The position numbers and the translations under genes are program-made. DNA of 30,623 bases from Anaeromyxobacter_A sp035538735 (GTDB lineage: Bacteria > Myxococcota > Myxococcia > Myxococcales > Anaeromyxobacteraceae), in contig DATLJU010000128.1 of NCBI GenBank assembly GCA_035538735.1, forward strand, positions 1 to 30,623, read 5' to 3'. This document shows, one piece after another, positions 21,925-30,623 of this stretch (position 1 is its first letter; every line of letters starts with the position of its first letter). The notes below the pieces were generated by a model, which worked only from the letters and a program-made list of their open reading frames with translations, was not told where the DNA came from and searched no databases.

Positions 21925-23358
21925 TCATGACGTTCCGCCCTGCGCCGGCTGGCCCTGCGCCGGCTCCTGCCACCCGCCGCCCAGCGCGCGGTAGAGCTGC
22001 ACGGCGTAGAGGACCCGCGCGAGCTGGGTCCTGACCAGGGTGAGCTGCGCGCTGTAGGCCTGGCGCTGGGAGTCGAGCACCTCGAGGTAGGTGGACACCC
22101 CGCCCTCGTATCGCATGAGCGCCAGCCGCTCGGCGGCGGTGGTCGCCTTCACCTGCAGGTCAACCTGGACGAGGACCGCCTCCAGCTTGCGGTAGCCCAC
22201 GGCGGCGTCGGACACCTCGCGCAGGGCCACCAGGACCGCGCTGCGGTAGAGGGCCACCGCCTGCTCCATGCGCGCGCGCGCCGCACCTTCCAGCGCGGCG
22301 AGGCGCCCCCCCTGGAAGATCGGGGCGAGCAGGCTCCCGCCCAGGCTCCATGTCGCGGCGTCGCCCTTGAAGAACGTGCTGAGGCTGAAGCTGTCGAGCC
22401 CGACCGATCCGTTCAACGAGAGGGCCGGGAGGCGATCCGCGACGGCCACGCCCACGCGGCGGGTGGCGGCGATGAGCAACTGCTCCGCGGCGACGAGGTC
22501 GGGCCGGCGCTGGAGCAGCGCGGCCGGGACGCCGGTCGGCAGGGCAGGCGCGAGCTCCGAGGGCAGCGGGGCGCCACGCTCGATCGGCCCCGGCGGGCGG
22601 GCCAGCAGCACGCACAGCTGGTGCTCGGCGAGCGCGATCTGCCGCTCGGTGTCCGGGATGGCGGAGGCGGTCACGGCCAGGTCGGCGCGGGCCTGGTTCA
22701 GCTCGAGGTCGTTTCCCACCCCGCCCTCGGCGCGCTGCTGGAACAGCTTGACCGTATCTTGCCGCGAGGCCGTGTTGCGCTGGGCGATCTCGAGCTCGAG
22801 GTCGAGCTCGCGCAGCTCGAGGTAGGTGGTGGCCACGGAGGCGACGAGCCCCAGCACCACGGCGCGGCGCCCCTCCTCGGTGGCGAGCAGATCGGCGAGC
22901 GCCGCGTCCCGCGCGTTCCGGACGCGGCCCCAGATGTCGAGCTCCCAGGTCAGCCCCAGCGCCGCGGTGTAGCGGCCGGTGGGGCTGGTGCCGGGAGTGC
23001 CGGGAGGAAAGATCTCGCGCGATTGGCGCCCCCAGTCGGCGTTGGCCATGGCCGCGATCTGGGGGAACAGGTCGGCCTTCGCCACGCCCACCAGCGCGCC
23101 CGCCTCCAGGACGCGCGCGGCCGCCAGCGCCAGATCCTGGTTGTTCTGGAGCGTCTCGCGGATCAAGCCCTGTAGGACGGGATCGCGATACAGCTCCCAC
23201 CACGGCAGGTCCGCGATCGACGCCGCCTGCTCCGCCGTGACCTCGGGGCGGTAGTTCTCGGGGACGGGGAGGTCGGGCCGCTGGTACTTGGGCCCCACCG
23301 CGCAGCCGGCGACGGCCAGCGCCAGCAGCGCGGTCGTCGTGGTGAGCAGACGCGTCAC
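21925..23358 (-). CDS. NodT/TolC-family outer-membrane efflux lipoprotein
   Basis: Predicted 477-residue outer-membrane channel of RND pumps. The signal peptide ends in the lipobox LAVAGC, followed directly by AVGPKYQRPDLPVP, a hallmark of the NodT/OprM type. Two outer-membrane-efflux repeats follow: the first with PWWELYRDPVLQGLIRETLQNNQDLALAAARV and LDIWGR, the second with LLQRRPDLVAAEQLLIAATRRVGVAVADRLPALSLNGS. The C-terminal half includes RYEGGVSTYLEVLDSQR. GTG 23358 has AGGAGG placed so that it overlaps the stop codon of the pump gene. It is the third gene of the efflux operon. Confidence 0.95.
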   Translation of the reverse strand: MTRLLTTTTALLALAVAGCAVGPKYQRPDLPVPENYRPEVTAEQAASIADLPWWELYRDPVLQGLIRETLQNNQDLALAAARVLEAGALVGVAKADLFPQIAAMANADWGRQSREIFPPGTPGTSPTGRYTAALGLTWELDIWGRVRNARDAALADLLATEEGRRAVVLGLVASVATTYLELRELDLELEIAQRNTASRQDTVKLFQQRAEGGVGNDLELNQARADLAVTASAIPDTERQIALAEHQLCVLLARPPGPIERGAPLPSELAPALPTGVPAALLQRRPDLVAAEQLLIAATRRVGVAVADRLPALSLNGSVGLDSFSLSTFFKGDAATWSLGGSLLAPIFQGGRLAALEGAARARMEQAVALYRSAVLVALREVSDAAVGYRKLEAVLVQVDLQVKATTAAERLALMRYEGGVSTYLEVLDSQRQAYSAQLTLVRTQLARVLYAVQLYRALGGGWQEPAQGQPAQGGTS

Positions 23359-23366
23359 GGGTCCTC

Positions 23367-26300
23367 CTAGTGGTGCGAGAGGGTCACGCGGGCGGGTGGC
23401 TCCGGCTTGGCTTCCGGTGCTGCGCGGGCTCGGCCGCCCGTGAGCCGCTCGACGACGACGAAGAGCACCGGCACGAGCACCACCGCAAGGGCGGTCGCCA
23501 CCAGCATCCCCGAGAAGACCGCCATGCCCATCACCTTGCGCGACTCCGCGCCGGCGCCGCTGGCGCGGACGAGCGGCACGACGCCGAGGATGAACGCGAA
23601 GGCGGTCATGAGGATGGGCCGCAGGCGGAGCTTGGCCGCATCGAGCGCCGCCTCGACCAGGGGCTTGCCTTGCTCCACGTTCATCTTGGCGAACTCGACG
23701 ATGAGGATGGCGTTCTTCGCGGCGAGCCCGACGAGCATGACGAGCCCGATCTGCGCGAAGACGTTGTTGACGTAGCTCGGGCTGGCGAAGCGGGCGAGGT
23801 ACAGGCCCAGGAACGCGCCGAAGGCGGCGAACGGCGTCCCCAGGATGACGCTCATGGGCAGCGCCCAGCTCTCGTACTGCGCGGCCAGGATGAGGAACAC
23901 GAACACCATCGCGAACACGAACACGATGGCGCCCTGACCGCCGGCCCTCTTCTCCTGGAAGGACGTGTTCGACCAGTCGTACCCGAAACCCTCGGGCAAG
24001 ACCTCCTTCGCCACCTGCTCGAGGGCCGCCATCGCCTGGGCGGAGCTGTACCCGACCGCCGGCACGCCGTTCACCTCCGCCGAGCGGTACAGGTTGAAGC
24101 GGTTCGTGAACTCGGGGCCGGCGGTGGGCCTCGTCCGGATCACGGTGTCGAGCGGAACCGACCCCCCCGTTCCGCGCACGAAGAAGAGCCCGAGCTTGTC
24201 GATACCGGTGCGGTACTCCGGCTCGGCCTGCAGGTACACCTTGTAGACGCGTCCGAAGCGGTTGAAGTCGTTGATGTAGGTGCTGCCCAGGAGCGAGCCG
24301 AGCGTCGTGTTCACGTCCTGCAGCGGCACGCCGAGCTTCAGGACCTTGTCGCGGTCGATGTCGGCGTAGATCTGGGGCACCGAGGCGCGGAAGACGACGT
24401 TCGCGGTGCCGATCTCGGGGCGCTTGCGGGCCGCCGCGACGAACTTCTGCGCCGCCTCGGCCAGCGTCTCCGGCGTGCCCCCCACGCGGTCCTGGATCAC
24501 GAGCGTGTAGCCGGAGCCCGTCCCCAGCCCCGGGATCGGCGGCGGCAAGAATGCGAGGCCGTTCGCCTCCGGGATGCCGCGGGCGAACTGCCCGTTCAAG
24601 GCCCGGATGATCTCGAAGACGTGCTCCTCCTTCGCCTTGCGATCGTGCCAGGGCTGGAGCGACACGAAGATGAACGCGGTGTTCGAGGCGTAGGCGCCGG
24701 TCAGCATGCTGTAGCCGGTGACCGCCGTCGTGTAGGCGACCCCCTTCGTGTTCTTGATGATCTCCTCCGCCCGCTGGCTGGCGGCGTTCGTCCGCTCCAG
24801 CGAGGCGGCGTCCGGCAGCTGCAGGTTCACGAAGAAGTAGCCGTTGTCCTCGTCGGGGACGAAGCCGCCGGGGATGCGCGTGCCCAGCACGCCCGCGAGC
24901 ACGACGACCACCGCCACGATCACCACGCTCCGGAACGCCTTCCTCACCAGGATGGCGGTGAAGGACAGATAGCCGTCGGTGAAGCGGCCGAAGACCCGGT
25001 TGAACCAGTTGTAGAACGGCGTGAGGAACGACTTCTGCGCGGGCCGGAGGAGCAAGGCGGCCAGCGCGGGCGACAGGCTGAGGGCGTTGAAGGCCGAGAA
25101 CAGGACCGAGATGGCGATCGTCACCGCGAACTGCTGGTAGAGGCGGCCGGTGATGCCGCCCATGAACGCGACCGGCACGAACACCGCCGTGAGCACGAGC
25201 GCGATGGCGACGACCGGGCCCGAGACCTCCTTCATCGCCTGGCTCGCCGCCTCCTTGGGGGTCATCCCGTGCTCGATGTGGTGCATGACCGCCTCGACCA
25301 CCACGATCGCGTCGTCGACCACGATGCCGATGGCGAGCACGAGCCCGAGCAGCGACAGGGTGTTGATGGAGAACCCGAGCAGCGGGAAGACGATGAACGT
25401 GCCGACGAGCGACACCGGGACGGTGAGCAGCGGGATGAGCGTCGCCCGCCAGTTCTGGAGGAAGATGAAGACCACCAGGATGACGAGGACCACCGCCTCG
25501 AAGAGCGTGTGGACGATCTCGTCGATGCCGGCGCTGATGGCGAGGGTCGTGTCGAGCGTCACCTCGGCCTTGACGTCTCCCGGAAAGCTCTTCGCCAGCT
25601 CGTCCGTGAGCGCCCGGACCTTGGTCGAGACGTCGAGAGCGTTGCTGCCGGGGGCCTGGTACACGGCGATGACGGCCGCGTCCTTGCCGTTGAGCCGGCC
25701 CTGCGAGTTGTAGAGCAGCGATCCCAGCTCGATGCGGGACACGTCCTTGAGGCGCGTCTGCGAGCCGTCGGGGTTCGTCCGGACGATGACCTCGCCGAAC
25801 TCCTCCGCCGTCGGCAGCCGGCCCTTGGTGCGGACGACGTAGGTGTACTGGGTCCCCTTCGGCGCCGGGGGGCCGCCGATCTGACCGGCGGGCGAGAGTA
25901 CGTTCTGCTGGTTCACGGCGTTGACGAGATCGGGGATGGTGAGGTTCATCACCTTGAGGCGATCGGGCCTCACCCAGATCCGCATCGCGTAGTCGGAGCC
26001 GCCGAACAGCACGACGTCGCCCACGCCGCTGATCCGCTTGAACTGATCGTTGATGTTGATGGCGGCGTAGTTCGACAGGAACCGCGAGTCGTAGGTGCCG
26101 CGCGCCGAGGTGAGCGTCACCAGCACGAGCGGAAAAGCGAGCGACTTCTTGACGGTGACGCCGTAGTTCTTGACCGGGGTCGGCAGGCTCGCCATGCCCT
26201 GCGAGACGCGGTTCTGCGTGAGCACGTTGTCCATGTCGAGGTTCGACCCGACCTCGAAGGACACCTCCAGCTTGAGCGTGCCGTCGTTCGCGTTCGTCGA

Positions 26301-26537
26301 CTTCATGTAGAGCATGTTGTCGACGCCGTTGACCTGCTGCTCGAGGGGCGTCGCCACCGCCTGCTCCACGTCGACCGCGGCCGCGCCCGTGTAGGTGGTC
26401 GTGACCTGGATGAGCGGGGGCGTGATGTCCGGGAACATCGCGATGGGGAGCTTCGTGAGCGAGACCGCGCCGGCGATGACCATGACGATGGAGATCACCA
26501 TCGCCACGATGGGGCGGCGGATGAAGAACTGACCCAT
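23367..26537 (-). CDS. RND multidrug efflux pump, HAE1 (AcrB) family
   Basis: Predicted 1056-residue inner-membrane pump starting MGQFFIRRPIVAMVISIVMV, the usual HAE1 beginning. The proton-relay residues are present: D408-D409 in GIVVDDAIVVVEAV and K941 in GLAAKNAILIVEFAKM, matching AcrB D407, D408 and K940. Porter-domain landmarks include PIAMFPDITPPLIQVTTTYTGA, GGSDYAMRIWV and GLAFLPPPIPGLGTGSGY. The length and absence of gaps suggest an active transporter for lipophilic compounds, not a CusA-type metal pump. It starts 3 bp after the adaptor stop and ends 8 bp before the outer-membrane gene start. Confidence 0.97.
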   Translation of the reverse strand: MGQFFIRRPIVAMVISIVMVIAGAVSLTKLPIAMFPDITPPLIQVTTTYTGAAAVDVEQAVATPLEQQVNGVDNMLYMKSTNANDGTLKLEVSFEVGSNLDMDNVLTQNRVSQGMASLPTPVKNYGVTVKKSLAFPLVLVTLTSARGTYDSRFLSNYAAININDQFKRISGVGDVVLFGGSDYAMRIWVRPDRLKVMNLTIPDLVNAVNQQNVLSPAGQIGGPPAPKGTQYTYVVRTKGRLPTAEEFGEVIVRTNPDGSQTRLKDVSRIELGSLLYNSQGRLNGKDAAVIAVYQAPGSNALDVSTKVRALTDELAKSFPGDVKAEVTLDTTLAISAGIDEIVHTLFEAVVLVILVVFIFLQNWRATLIPLLTVPVSLVGTFIVFPLLGFSINTLSLLGLVLAIGIVVDDAIVVVEAVMHHIEHGMTPKEAASQAMKEVSGPVVAIALVLTAVFVPVAFMGGITGRLYQQFAVTIAISVLFSAFNALSLSPALAALLLRPAQKSFLTPFYNWFNRVFGRFTDGYLSFTAILVRKAFRSVVIVAVVVVLAGVLGTRIPGGFVPDEDNGYFFVNLQLPDAASLERTNAASQRAEEIIKNTKGVAYTTAVTGYSMLTGAYASNTAFIFVSLQPWHDRKAKEEHVFEIIRALNGQFARGIPEANGLAFLPPPIPGLGTGSGYTLVIQDRVGGTPETLAEAAQKFVAAARKRPEIGTANVVFRASVPQIYADIDRDKVLKLGVPLQDVNTTLGSLLGSTYINDFNRFGRVYKVYLQAEPEYRTGIDKLGLFFVRGTGGSVPLDTVIRTRPTAGPEFTNRFNLYRSAEVNGVPAVGYSSAQAMAALEQVAKEVLPEGFGYDWSNTSFQEKRAGGQGAIVFVFAMVFVFLILAAQYESWALPMSVILGTPFAAFGAFLGLYLARFASPSYVNNVFAQIGLVMLVGLAAKNAILIVEFAKMNVEQGKPLVEAALDAAKLRLRPILMTAFAFILGVVPLVRASGAGAESRKVMGMAVFSGMLVATALAVVLVPVLFVVVERLTGGRARAAPEAKPEPPARVTLSHH

Positions 26538-26540
26538 GGC

Positions 26541-27689
26541 TCACTTCCCCTCGGCGGCCGCCTGCGGCGCGCTCGGCGCGACCGGCCGGACCACCATCCC
26601 GTCCTTCAGGCGCTGGGCGCCCGCCACGATCGCGCGGTCGCCCGCCTTGAGGCCGTCCTCGATGAGCCACTGATCGCCGACGCGAGGGCCGGGCTTCACC
26701 TTTCGTGTCTCGACCTTGTCGCCCTCCCCCACCACGTAGACGAAGTAGGTGCCCTGGATCTCCTGGACCGCGCGCTGGGGGACGAGCAACGCCCCCTTCC
26801 GCACCTCCGAGGTGAACTTGAGCTTTCCATATTGTCCGGGGCGCAGGAGGGCGTCGGGATTGGGGAACCCCAGATCGACCCGCAGCGTACCGGTCGTCGG
26901 GTCGACCGCCCGGTCGACGAAGAGCAGCTTTCCCTTCTGCGGATAGGTCGAGCCGTCGGCGAGCTCGAGTCGGGCATCGGAGGTGCGGTTCTCCTTTTCC
27001 TTGGCGGCGTCGGCGATGGGTTTCGCGAAGCGCAGGTAGTCGGACTCGGTGATGTTGACGCTGACGCGGATGGGATCCAGCGCCGAGACGGTGGTGAGGA
27101 GGGTCACCCCGGGGCCTACGAGATCACCCACCTTGTGCTCGGCGCGTCCGGCGATGCCCGATACCGGGGAGGCGATCCGCGTGTACCCGAGGTTGAGCCG
27201 CGCCTCCTCCACGGCGGCGCGTTGCGCCTCCACCTGGCTGCGTCCGGCGCGCTGCGCGGCAATGGCGTTGTCGAGATCGGCCTGGGGGACGGCGCGCGCG
27301 GCCGCGAGCGGGGTGTAGCGCTTCACGTCCAGGTCGGACTTGGCCAGGTTCGACTGCGCCGTGGCGAGCGTCGCCTGAGCCTGCGACAGCGCGGCGCGGA
27401 ACGGCAGGTCGTCGATGGTGAAGAGCAGGTCGCCCTTCTTCACCTTCGAGCCTTCTCGGTAGTCGATGGACGCGAGGTAGCCCGCGACGCGCGCCCGGAT
27501 CTGGACGTCCTCGAAGCCGGAGAGCTGACCGACGAGCTCCATTCCGACGGGAACGTCCTTCTGCGCCACCTCCACCACCGGGACCTCGGGGACGGCCGCG
27601 GGCGGCGGCTCGGCCTTCCGGGCGCAGGCCGCCACGGCGCACAGGAGCACGGCGGCCCGCCAAAGCACGTTCCAGCTTGATCCACGCAT
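26541..27689 (-). CDS. RND efflux periplasmic adaptor (AcrA-like lipoprotein)
   Basis: Predicted 382-residue membrane fusion protein linking pump and outer-membrane channel. Signal sequence MRGSSWNVLWRAAVLLCAVAAC with a likely lipidated Cys. The lipoyl half-motif is IRARVAGYLASIDYREGSKVKKGDLLFTID. A helical hairpin with heptad-like Ala/Gln repeats (ALSQAQATLATAQSNLAKSDLDV) comes next, then the second lipoyl half ARLNLGYTRIASPVSGIAGRAEHKVGDLV. The beta-barrel and proximal domains follow. ATG 27689 has CGGAG upstream and gives a normal signal peptide; an upstream ATG at 27755 would only add an unusual N-terminal extension. First gene of the operon; no repressor gene is adjacent. Confidence 0.95.
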   Translation of the reverse strand: MRGSSWNVLWRAAVLLCAVAACARKAEPPPAAVPEVPVVEVAQKDVPVGMELVGQLSGFEDVQIRARVAGYLASIDYREGSKVKKGDLLFTIDDLPFRAALSQAQATLATAQSNLAKSDLDVKRYTPLAAARAVPQADLDNAIAAQRAGRSQVEAQRAAVEEARLNLGYTRIASPVSGIAGRAEHKVGDLVGPGVTLLTTVSALDPIRVSVNITESDYLRFAKPIADAAKEKENRTSDARLELADGSTYPQKGKLLFVDRAVDPTTGTLRVDLGFPNPDALLRPGQYGKLKFTSEVRKGALLVPQRAVQEIQGTYFVYVVGEGDKVETRKVKPGPRVGDQWLIEDGLKAGDRAIVAGAQRLKDGMVVRPVAPSAPQAAAEGK

Positions 27690-27857
27690 GAGCGCTCCGA
27701 GGGCAGGAGAGCTGCGATGCCGCGAAGGTAACCCCACGGGAACGCCATCACTCATTCGGCTGATGGGGTTCGACGAAAGCTTATGGCCCTCGACCGGGCT
27801 GGGTTGCTGAGCCTTCGTTTAGCTACGTCACGGCCCCGACGAGCCTAAGCTTGGAGC

Positions 27858-28529
27858 ATGCCCACGCTCGGCAAGCTGATCCTCGCGCTGGCTCTGCTGC
27901 TCCCGATCGCATCGTCCGCCCAGGCCCCAGGGTACGGCGCGCCGCAGTACGCGCAGCCCTTCAAACCGAGCTTCGAGCTCGGCGGGTTCGCGGGGTACCA
28001 CATCGCGAGCGACCTCAACTTCGCCACGGGGAGCGCCGGCATCGACGGATCGGCGAGCTACGGCGCGGTCCTGCGCGCGCGGGTCCGGCCCGGCCAGACC
28101 GTCGAGCTGCTGTGGGTGATCGTCCCGACCACCACGCACATCCACTCGGCTCTCGGTACGGGCAGCGCCGATCTGACGATCAACTACTTCCAGATCGGTG
28201 GAGAGCACTCGTTCCGGAGGGACAACCTCGAGCCCTATCTGTCCGGGACCCTGGGGGCTGCCGTCTACTCGCCCGGCACCCTCGTGCTGTCGAGTGGGAC
28301 GACGTTCCACGGCAGCGACATCTGGCGCTTCGCGTTCACGGTCGGCGGCGGGCTCAAGATCTGGCTCGCCGAGAAGGTCGCGCTGCAGCTCGAGGCACGC
28401 ATGCTGGCGCCGGTGTGGTTCTCGAGCGGGTCCTTCTTCGTGGGCACCGGCGGCGCCGCGTTCGGCGTGAGCGGCGGGATCCCGGTGGTGGAAGGCAACT
28501 TCACGGGCGGCCTCGTGCTGGCGCTGTGA
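27858..28529 (+). CDS. Outer-membrane beta-barrel-like protein, unknown function
   Basis: Predicted 223-residue exported protein. Signal peptide MPTLGKLILALALLLPIASSAQA with cleavage after AQA is clear. The mature part has amphipathic strands (FELGGFAGYHIASDLNF, SYGAVLRARVRPGQTVELLWVIV, LTINYFQIGGEHSF, YLSGTLGAAVYSPG, WRFAFTVGGGLKIWLAEKVALQLEARMLAP) and ends GGLVLAL, an eight-strand OmpA/OmpW-like barrel profile. ATG 27858 has TGGAG upstream. It is divergent from the efflux operon and convergent with the DUF3943-like gene, with a hairpin between. Confidence 0.85.
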   Translation: MPTLGKLILALALLLPIASSAQAPGYGAPQYAQPFKPSFELGGFAGYHIASDLNFATGSAGIDGSASYGAVLRARVRPGQTVELLWVIVPTTTHIHSALGTGSADLTINYFQIGGEHSFRRDNLEPYLSGTLGAAVYSPGTLVLSSGTTFHGSDIWRFAFTVGGGLKIWLAEKVALQLEARMLAPVWFSSGSFFVGTGGAAFGVSGGIPVVEGNFTGGLVLAL

Positions 28530-28536
28530 GCCGGCC

Positions 28537-28562
28537 CGAGGGCGCGAAGCGCTTCGCCCTCG
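28537..28562. terminator. Bidirectional hairpin between convergent genes
   Basis: CGAGGGCG (28537-28544) pairs with CGCCCTCG (28555-28562), and the enclosed bases include the palindrome GAAGCGCTTC. It lies in the 34-bp gap between the stop codons of two convergent genes and could terminate both. Confidence 0.65.
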
Positions 28563-28563
28563 C

Positions 28564-30084
28564 TCACCACCCGTCGAGCAGCGTGTAGTGCGCCGCGACG
28601 ATGGCGGCGTGCTGCGAGATGTCCGGGTTGTACGGGTAGCTGCCGTGGCGGCGCGCCCACGCGACCGACGCGCTCACGGCATGCGGTCCGCTCACCCGGA
28701 CCGTGAGATTGGCGCGGCCCCACTGGATGTCCTCCGACTGGCCCTTCGCGTAGGCGCCCGAGATCCAGTACGCGCGGGTCTGCACGTCGAGGATGACCTG
28801 GTCCCTGAGGGAGCCCCGCAGCTCGAGGACGCCTTGCGCGCCCGGGCCGAAGTGGTAGTCGCGAGCGAAGAGCGGCTCCTGTGCCCCTCCGGCGCCCCAC
28901 GGCAGGAACTCGGCCGCGGTCGTCCCGCGCAGCTCGAACCAGCCCCAGCGCTTCATCAGGCTCACGCCGGGCCCCAGGCCGAACCCGGACGCGTCGAACA
29001 CCGGAAAGCTGATGACGTCGTACGAGGCGACGAGCCCCCACAGGCCGCCCCAGTCCGTCGCCGGACCGATCGTCTCGCCCACGACGAGCCCGCGCATGAG
29101 CAGGGCCGCCGTCCTCTGCGCGACGTTCGTGAACGCGAAGTTGCCCAGGAACTCGAAGTGATCGAAGGGTTGCTTGAGGCGCAGGTCCGGGGTCCCTGGC
29201 ACGCCGTAGATGATGTGCACCGCGATGTCCGCCCACGGGCCCACGGTGGTCTGGCTCGCTCCTGTCCGGTTGTCGTGCGCCCACCCGGCGAAGATCATCC
29301 CGACGCTGAACTCGCCGATCCAGGACGGCGGGAGCAGCATCGGCCCCTGGTACTTCTCCCCGAAGAAAAACCGGTTCGCGCCCGCGACGGGCGACACGGC
29401 GAACGCGGCGAACTGACGCCAGAAGCTCGGGTTCTCGCCCGCGGAGTCGAGGATGAGGCGGTGCAGCCGGTAGAGCACCTCGCCGAGGACGGCGCCGCCG
29501 AAAGGCGTGGTCACCTGGTCGTTCACCGAAGGTGATTGCACCTCCATGAACTGCTCCCAGATGATGGAGCCCAGGAACGCGAACGCGGTCGACTCGTAGA
29601 AGTTGTGCCCGGTCGATCGTCCGGCGGTGTAGAAGGCGTGACCTTCGTAGGGGTGGCCGAACTGGTTCACCCAGTACGGATCAGTGTCGATGATCCAGCC
29701 CTTCCGGAAGTTCTGCCCGATCGTGTCGAAGCCGATCTGCGAGAAGTGGTTGCCGGCCCAGTAGCTCACGAACCACATGCCGAAGTTGATGCCCACGACC
29801 TCGCCGAGCGCGAGCCACGTGTTCTTCTCGGAGCCGGTCGGGCGCGGCTTCCAGTCGGGGTCCGCGAACGGCGGCCGCAGGTGGAACCACGTCCGACCTT
29901 CTTCCGTCCAGGTGCTGGCGTCGGCGCCGAGCGTGAGCTTCAGCTGGCCGGAGCCCACGCTGGGCGGGGCCTCGGCGAACGCGGGGAAGGCGTCGTCCGC
30001 GCGCCCGGCGGGCGCCAGCGCGAAGACGGCGGTAGCGAGGGTGAGCGCGAGCAGCGGGCGCAGCATGCCGGTAGTGGGGATCAT
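28564..30084 (-). CDS. DUF3943-like outer-membrane protein
   Basis: Predicted 506-residue exported protein. The signal peptide MLRPLLALTLATAVFALAPAGRA is preceded by six residues if ATG 30084 is the start; ATG 30066 is the alternative. The N-terminal half shows the DUF3943 pattern: NTWLALGEVVGINFGMWFVSYWAG, WIIDTDPYWVNQFGHPYEGHAFYTAGRS and NFYESTAFAFLGSIIWEQFME. The C-terminal half has repeated aromatic strands (FEFLGNFAFTNVA, YHFGPGAQGVLELRG, VILDVQTRAYWISGAYA) fitting a beta-barrel. Function is unknown; a role in outer-membrane lipid or envelope biology would be speculation. Its start overlaps the stop of the upstream gene (ATGA), suggesting coupled translation. Confidence 0.8.
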   Translation of the reverse strand: MIPTTGMLRPLLALTLATAVFALAPAGRADDAFPAFAEAPPSVGSGQLKLTLGADASTWTEEGRTWFHLRPPFADPDWKPRPTGSEKNTWLALGEVVGINFGMWFVSYWAGNHFSQIGFDTIGQNFRKGWIIDTDPYWVNQFGHPYEGHAFYTAGRSTGHNFYESTAFAFLGSIIWEQFMEVQSPSVNDQVTTPFGGAVLGEVLYRLHRLILDSAGENPSFWRQFAAFAVSPVAGANRFFFGEKYQGPMLLPPSWIGEFSVGMIFAGWAHDNRTGASQTTVGPWADIAVHIIYGVPGTPDLRLKQPFDHFEFLGNFAFTNVAQRTAALLMRGLVVGETIGPATDWGGLWGLVASYDVISFPVFDASGFGLGPGVSLMKRWGWFELRGTTAAEFLPWGAGGAQEPLFARDYHFGPGAQGVLELRGSLRDQVILDVQTRAYWISGAYAKGQSEDIQWGRANLTVRVSGPHAVSASVAWARRHGSYPYNPDISQHAAIVAAHYTLLDGW

Positions 30085-30623
30085 CCGAGGGAGTCCGGCT
30101 TGCCGTCGCGGTTGTCGTCCATGTAGCCGTCGATCGACGCCGCGACGTTGGCCTCGATCTCTGCACGGACCGCGGGATCCGCGCTGGTCGGGTCGAGTCC
30201 GGCGCCGTCGGCGCCGACGAACCAGCGGTTGGGCGCGACATTGACGGTGACGTTGTTGTGGTTCGTCCCGTTCCTGAAGACGGCGGGCCGAAGCAGCACC
30301 TGCTGCAGCGAGGACTCGATGGTGAAGGGCGCCCCGCCCGGCATGCGGCCCTGGATGATGAAGGTGCGGCCGAGCAGCGGCGCCAGCGCGGGGTCGGCGT
30401 CGACCTCGTCCTGCGTGACGGGGCGCAGGTCGATGTCGATCTCGTAGTACGACTTCCAGGCCACGCGCCTCGCGCTCACGATCTGGGTCATCGCGCCGGG
30501 CTCGAGCCGATCTCCGGACACGTCGAGCAGCACCAGGCCGGGACCGATCACGGCCTCTCCGGCGGTGCGCTCGCCCGCCGTCGTGTTCGCGGACGCCAGC
30601 CGGATGTCGCGCAGGACGATCTG
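30081..30623 (-). CDS. Unknown protein, C-terminal part (runs off the window)
   Basis: The last 180 codons of a gene entering from the right edge; GTG 30551 is in frame, but the frame continues open for 24 more codons to the end of the window, so it is treated as partial. The visible part reads like a beta-rich extracytoplasmic protein (VLLRPAVFRNGTNHNNVTVNVAPNRWF) and ends in an acidic helical tail with DDNRDGKPDSLG, which resembles a calcium-binding loop of EF-hand/dockerin type. I do not recognise the family. It overlaps the DUF3943-like gene by 4 bp, so the two form an operon. Confidence 0.7.
   Translation of the reverse strand, partial: QIVLRDIRLASANTTAGERTAGEAVIGPGLVLLDVSGDRLEPGAMTQIVSARRVAWKSYYEIDIDLRPVTQDEVDADPALAPLLGRTFIIQGRMPGGAPFTIESSLQQVLLRPAVFRNGTNHNNVTVNVAPNRWFVGADGAGLDPTSADPAVRAEIEANVAASIDGYMDDNRDGKPDSLG

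Noticed and set aside
21925..26670. A single 1581-codon minus-strand frame fusing pump region and outer-membrane factor
   Set aside because: The upstream part is an out-of-frame reading of the pump gene; only the last 477 codons form a real protein with a good ribosome-binding site and signal peptide.
23370..27680. A 1436-codon open frame on the + strand opposite the efflux genes
   Set aside because: It is the antisense shadow of the RND pump and adaptor genes; its product is an arginine/glutamate/histidine-rich string without family features.

Overview
The window is a very GC-rich chromosomal segment centred on a bacterial replication-origin neighbourhood. The gene order rpmH-rnpA-yidD-yidC-khpB(jag)-rsmG pointing left and dnaA-dnaN-recF-gyrB pointing right, plus a bactofilin and myxobacterial-type parS palindromes, suggest Myxococcota. 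Anaeromyxobacter or a close relative is my best guess; this is inference from gene order, composition and protein flavour, with no database search.

Layout. (1) 1-1511: no credible gene. Two diverged modules built from a 75-bp repeat in alternating orientation carry three parS-like sites (205-218, 865-878, 1309-1322) and one decayed site (504-517). A small bactofilin gene follows (1512-1928, +), so the centromere-like DNA lies next to a cytoskeletal gene of the kind that anchors ParABS in Myxococcus. (2) 1939-5737 (-): the rpmH-to-rsmG cluster for ribosome, RNase P and membrane-insertion functions. A 73-codon unknown ORF sits where many bacteria have mnmE/mnmG, and parA/parB are not present. 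(3) 5738-6078: divergent gap before dnaA, where gene direction flips, so the origin is probably here or in the 524-bp dnaA-dnaN gap, which holds a long hairpin. (4) 6079-12784 (+): dnaA, dnaN, recF, gyrB. recF and gyrB both appear to lack a canonical start codon: ACG for recF and CTG for gyrB fit homology best. gyrB has its own strong-looking promoter with a 14-bp palindrome in the spacer.

(5) 12785-17692: tRNA-Gln(UUG), an archaemetzincin-type metalloprotease with a cysteine-rich neighbour, an OmpA-like lipoprotein with a hairpin terminator, a tiny remnant of a dehydrogenase gene, a beta-barrel-like protein translationally coupled to a secreted endonuclease/exonuclease/phosphatase-fold protein, and a DUF4136-like lipoprotein on the other strand. 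(6) 17997-21885 (+): a large MscS-type channel and an AI-2E/PerM family permease. (7) 21925-27689 (-): a complete tripartite RND efflux operon (adaptor, HAE1-type pump, NodT-type outer-membrane factor) with no regulator beside it. (8) 27858-30623: an outer-membrane-like protein, then a convergent DUF3943-like membrane protein coupled to a gene that runs off the right edge.

The first 13 kb are core replication and segregation functions; the remainder is mostly cell-envelope genes. No insertion sequence, phage or CRISPR array was seen. The least explained structure is the duplicated parS/inverted-repeat array at the left end.
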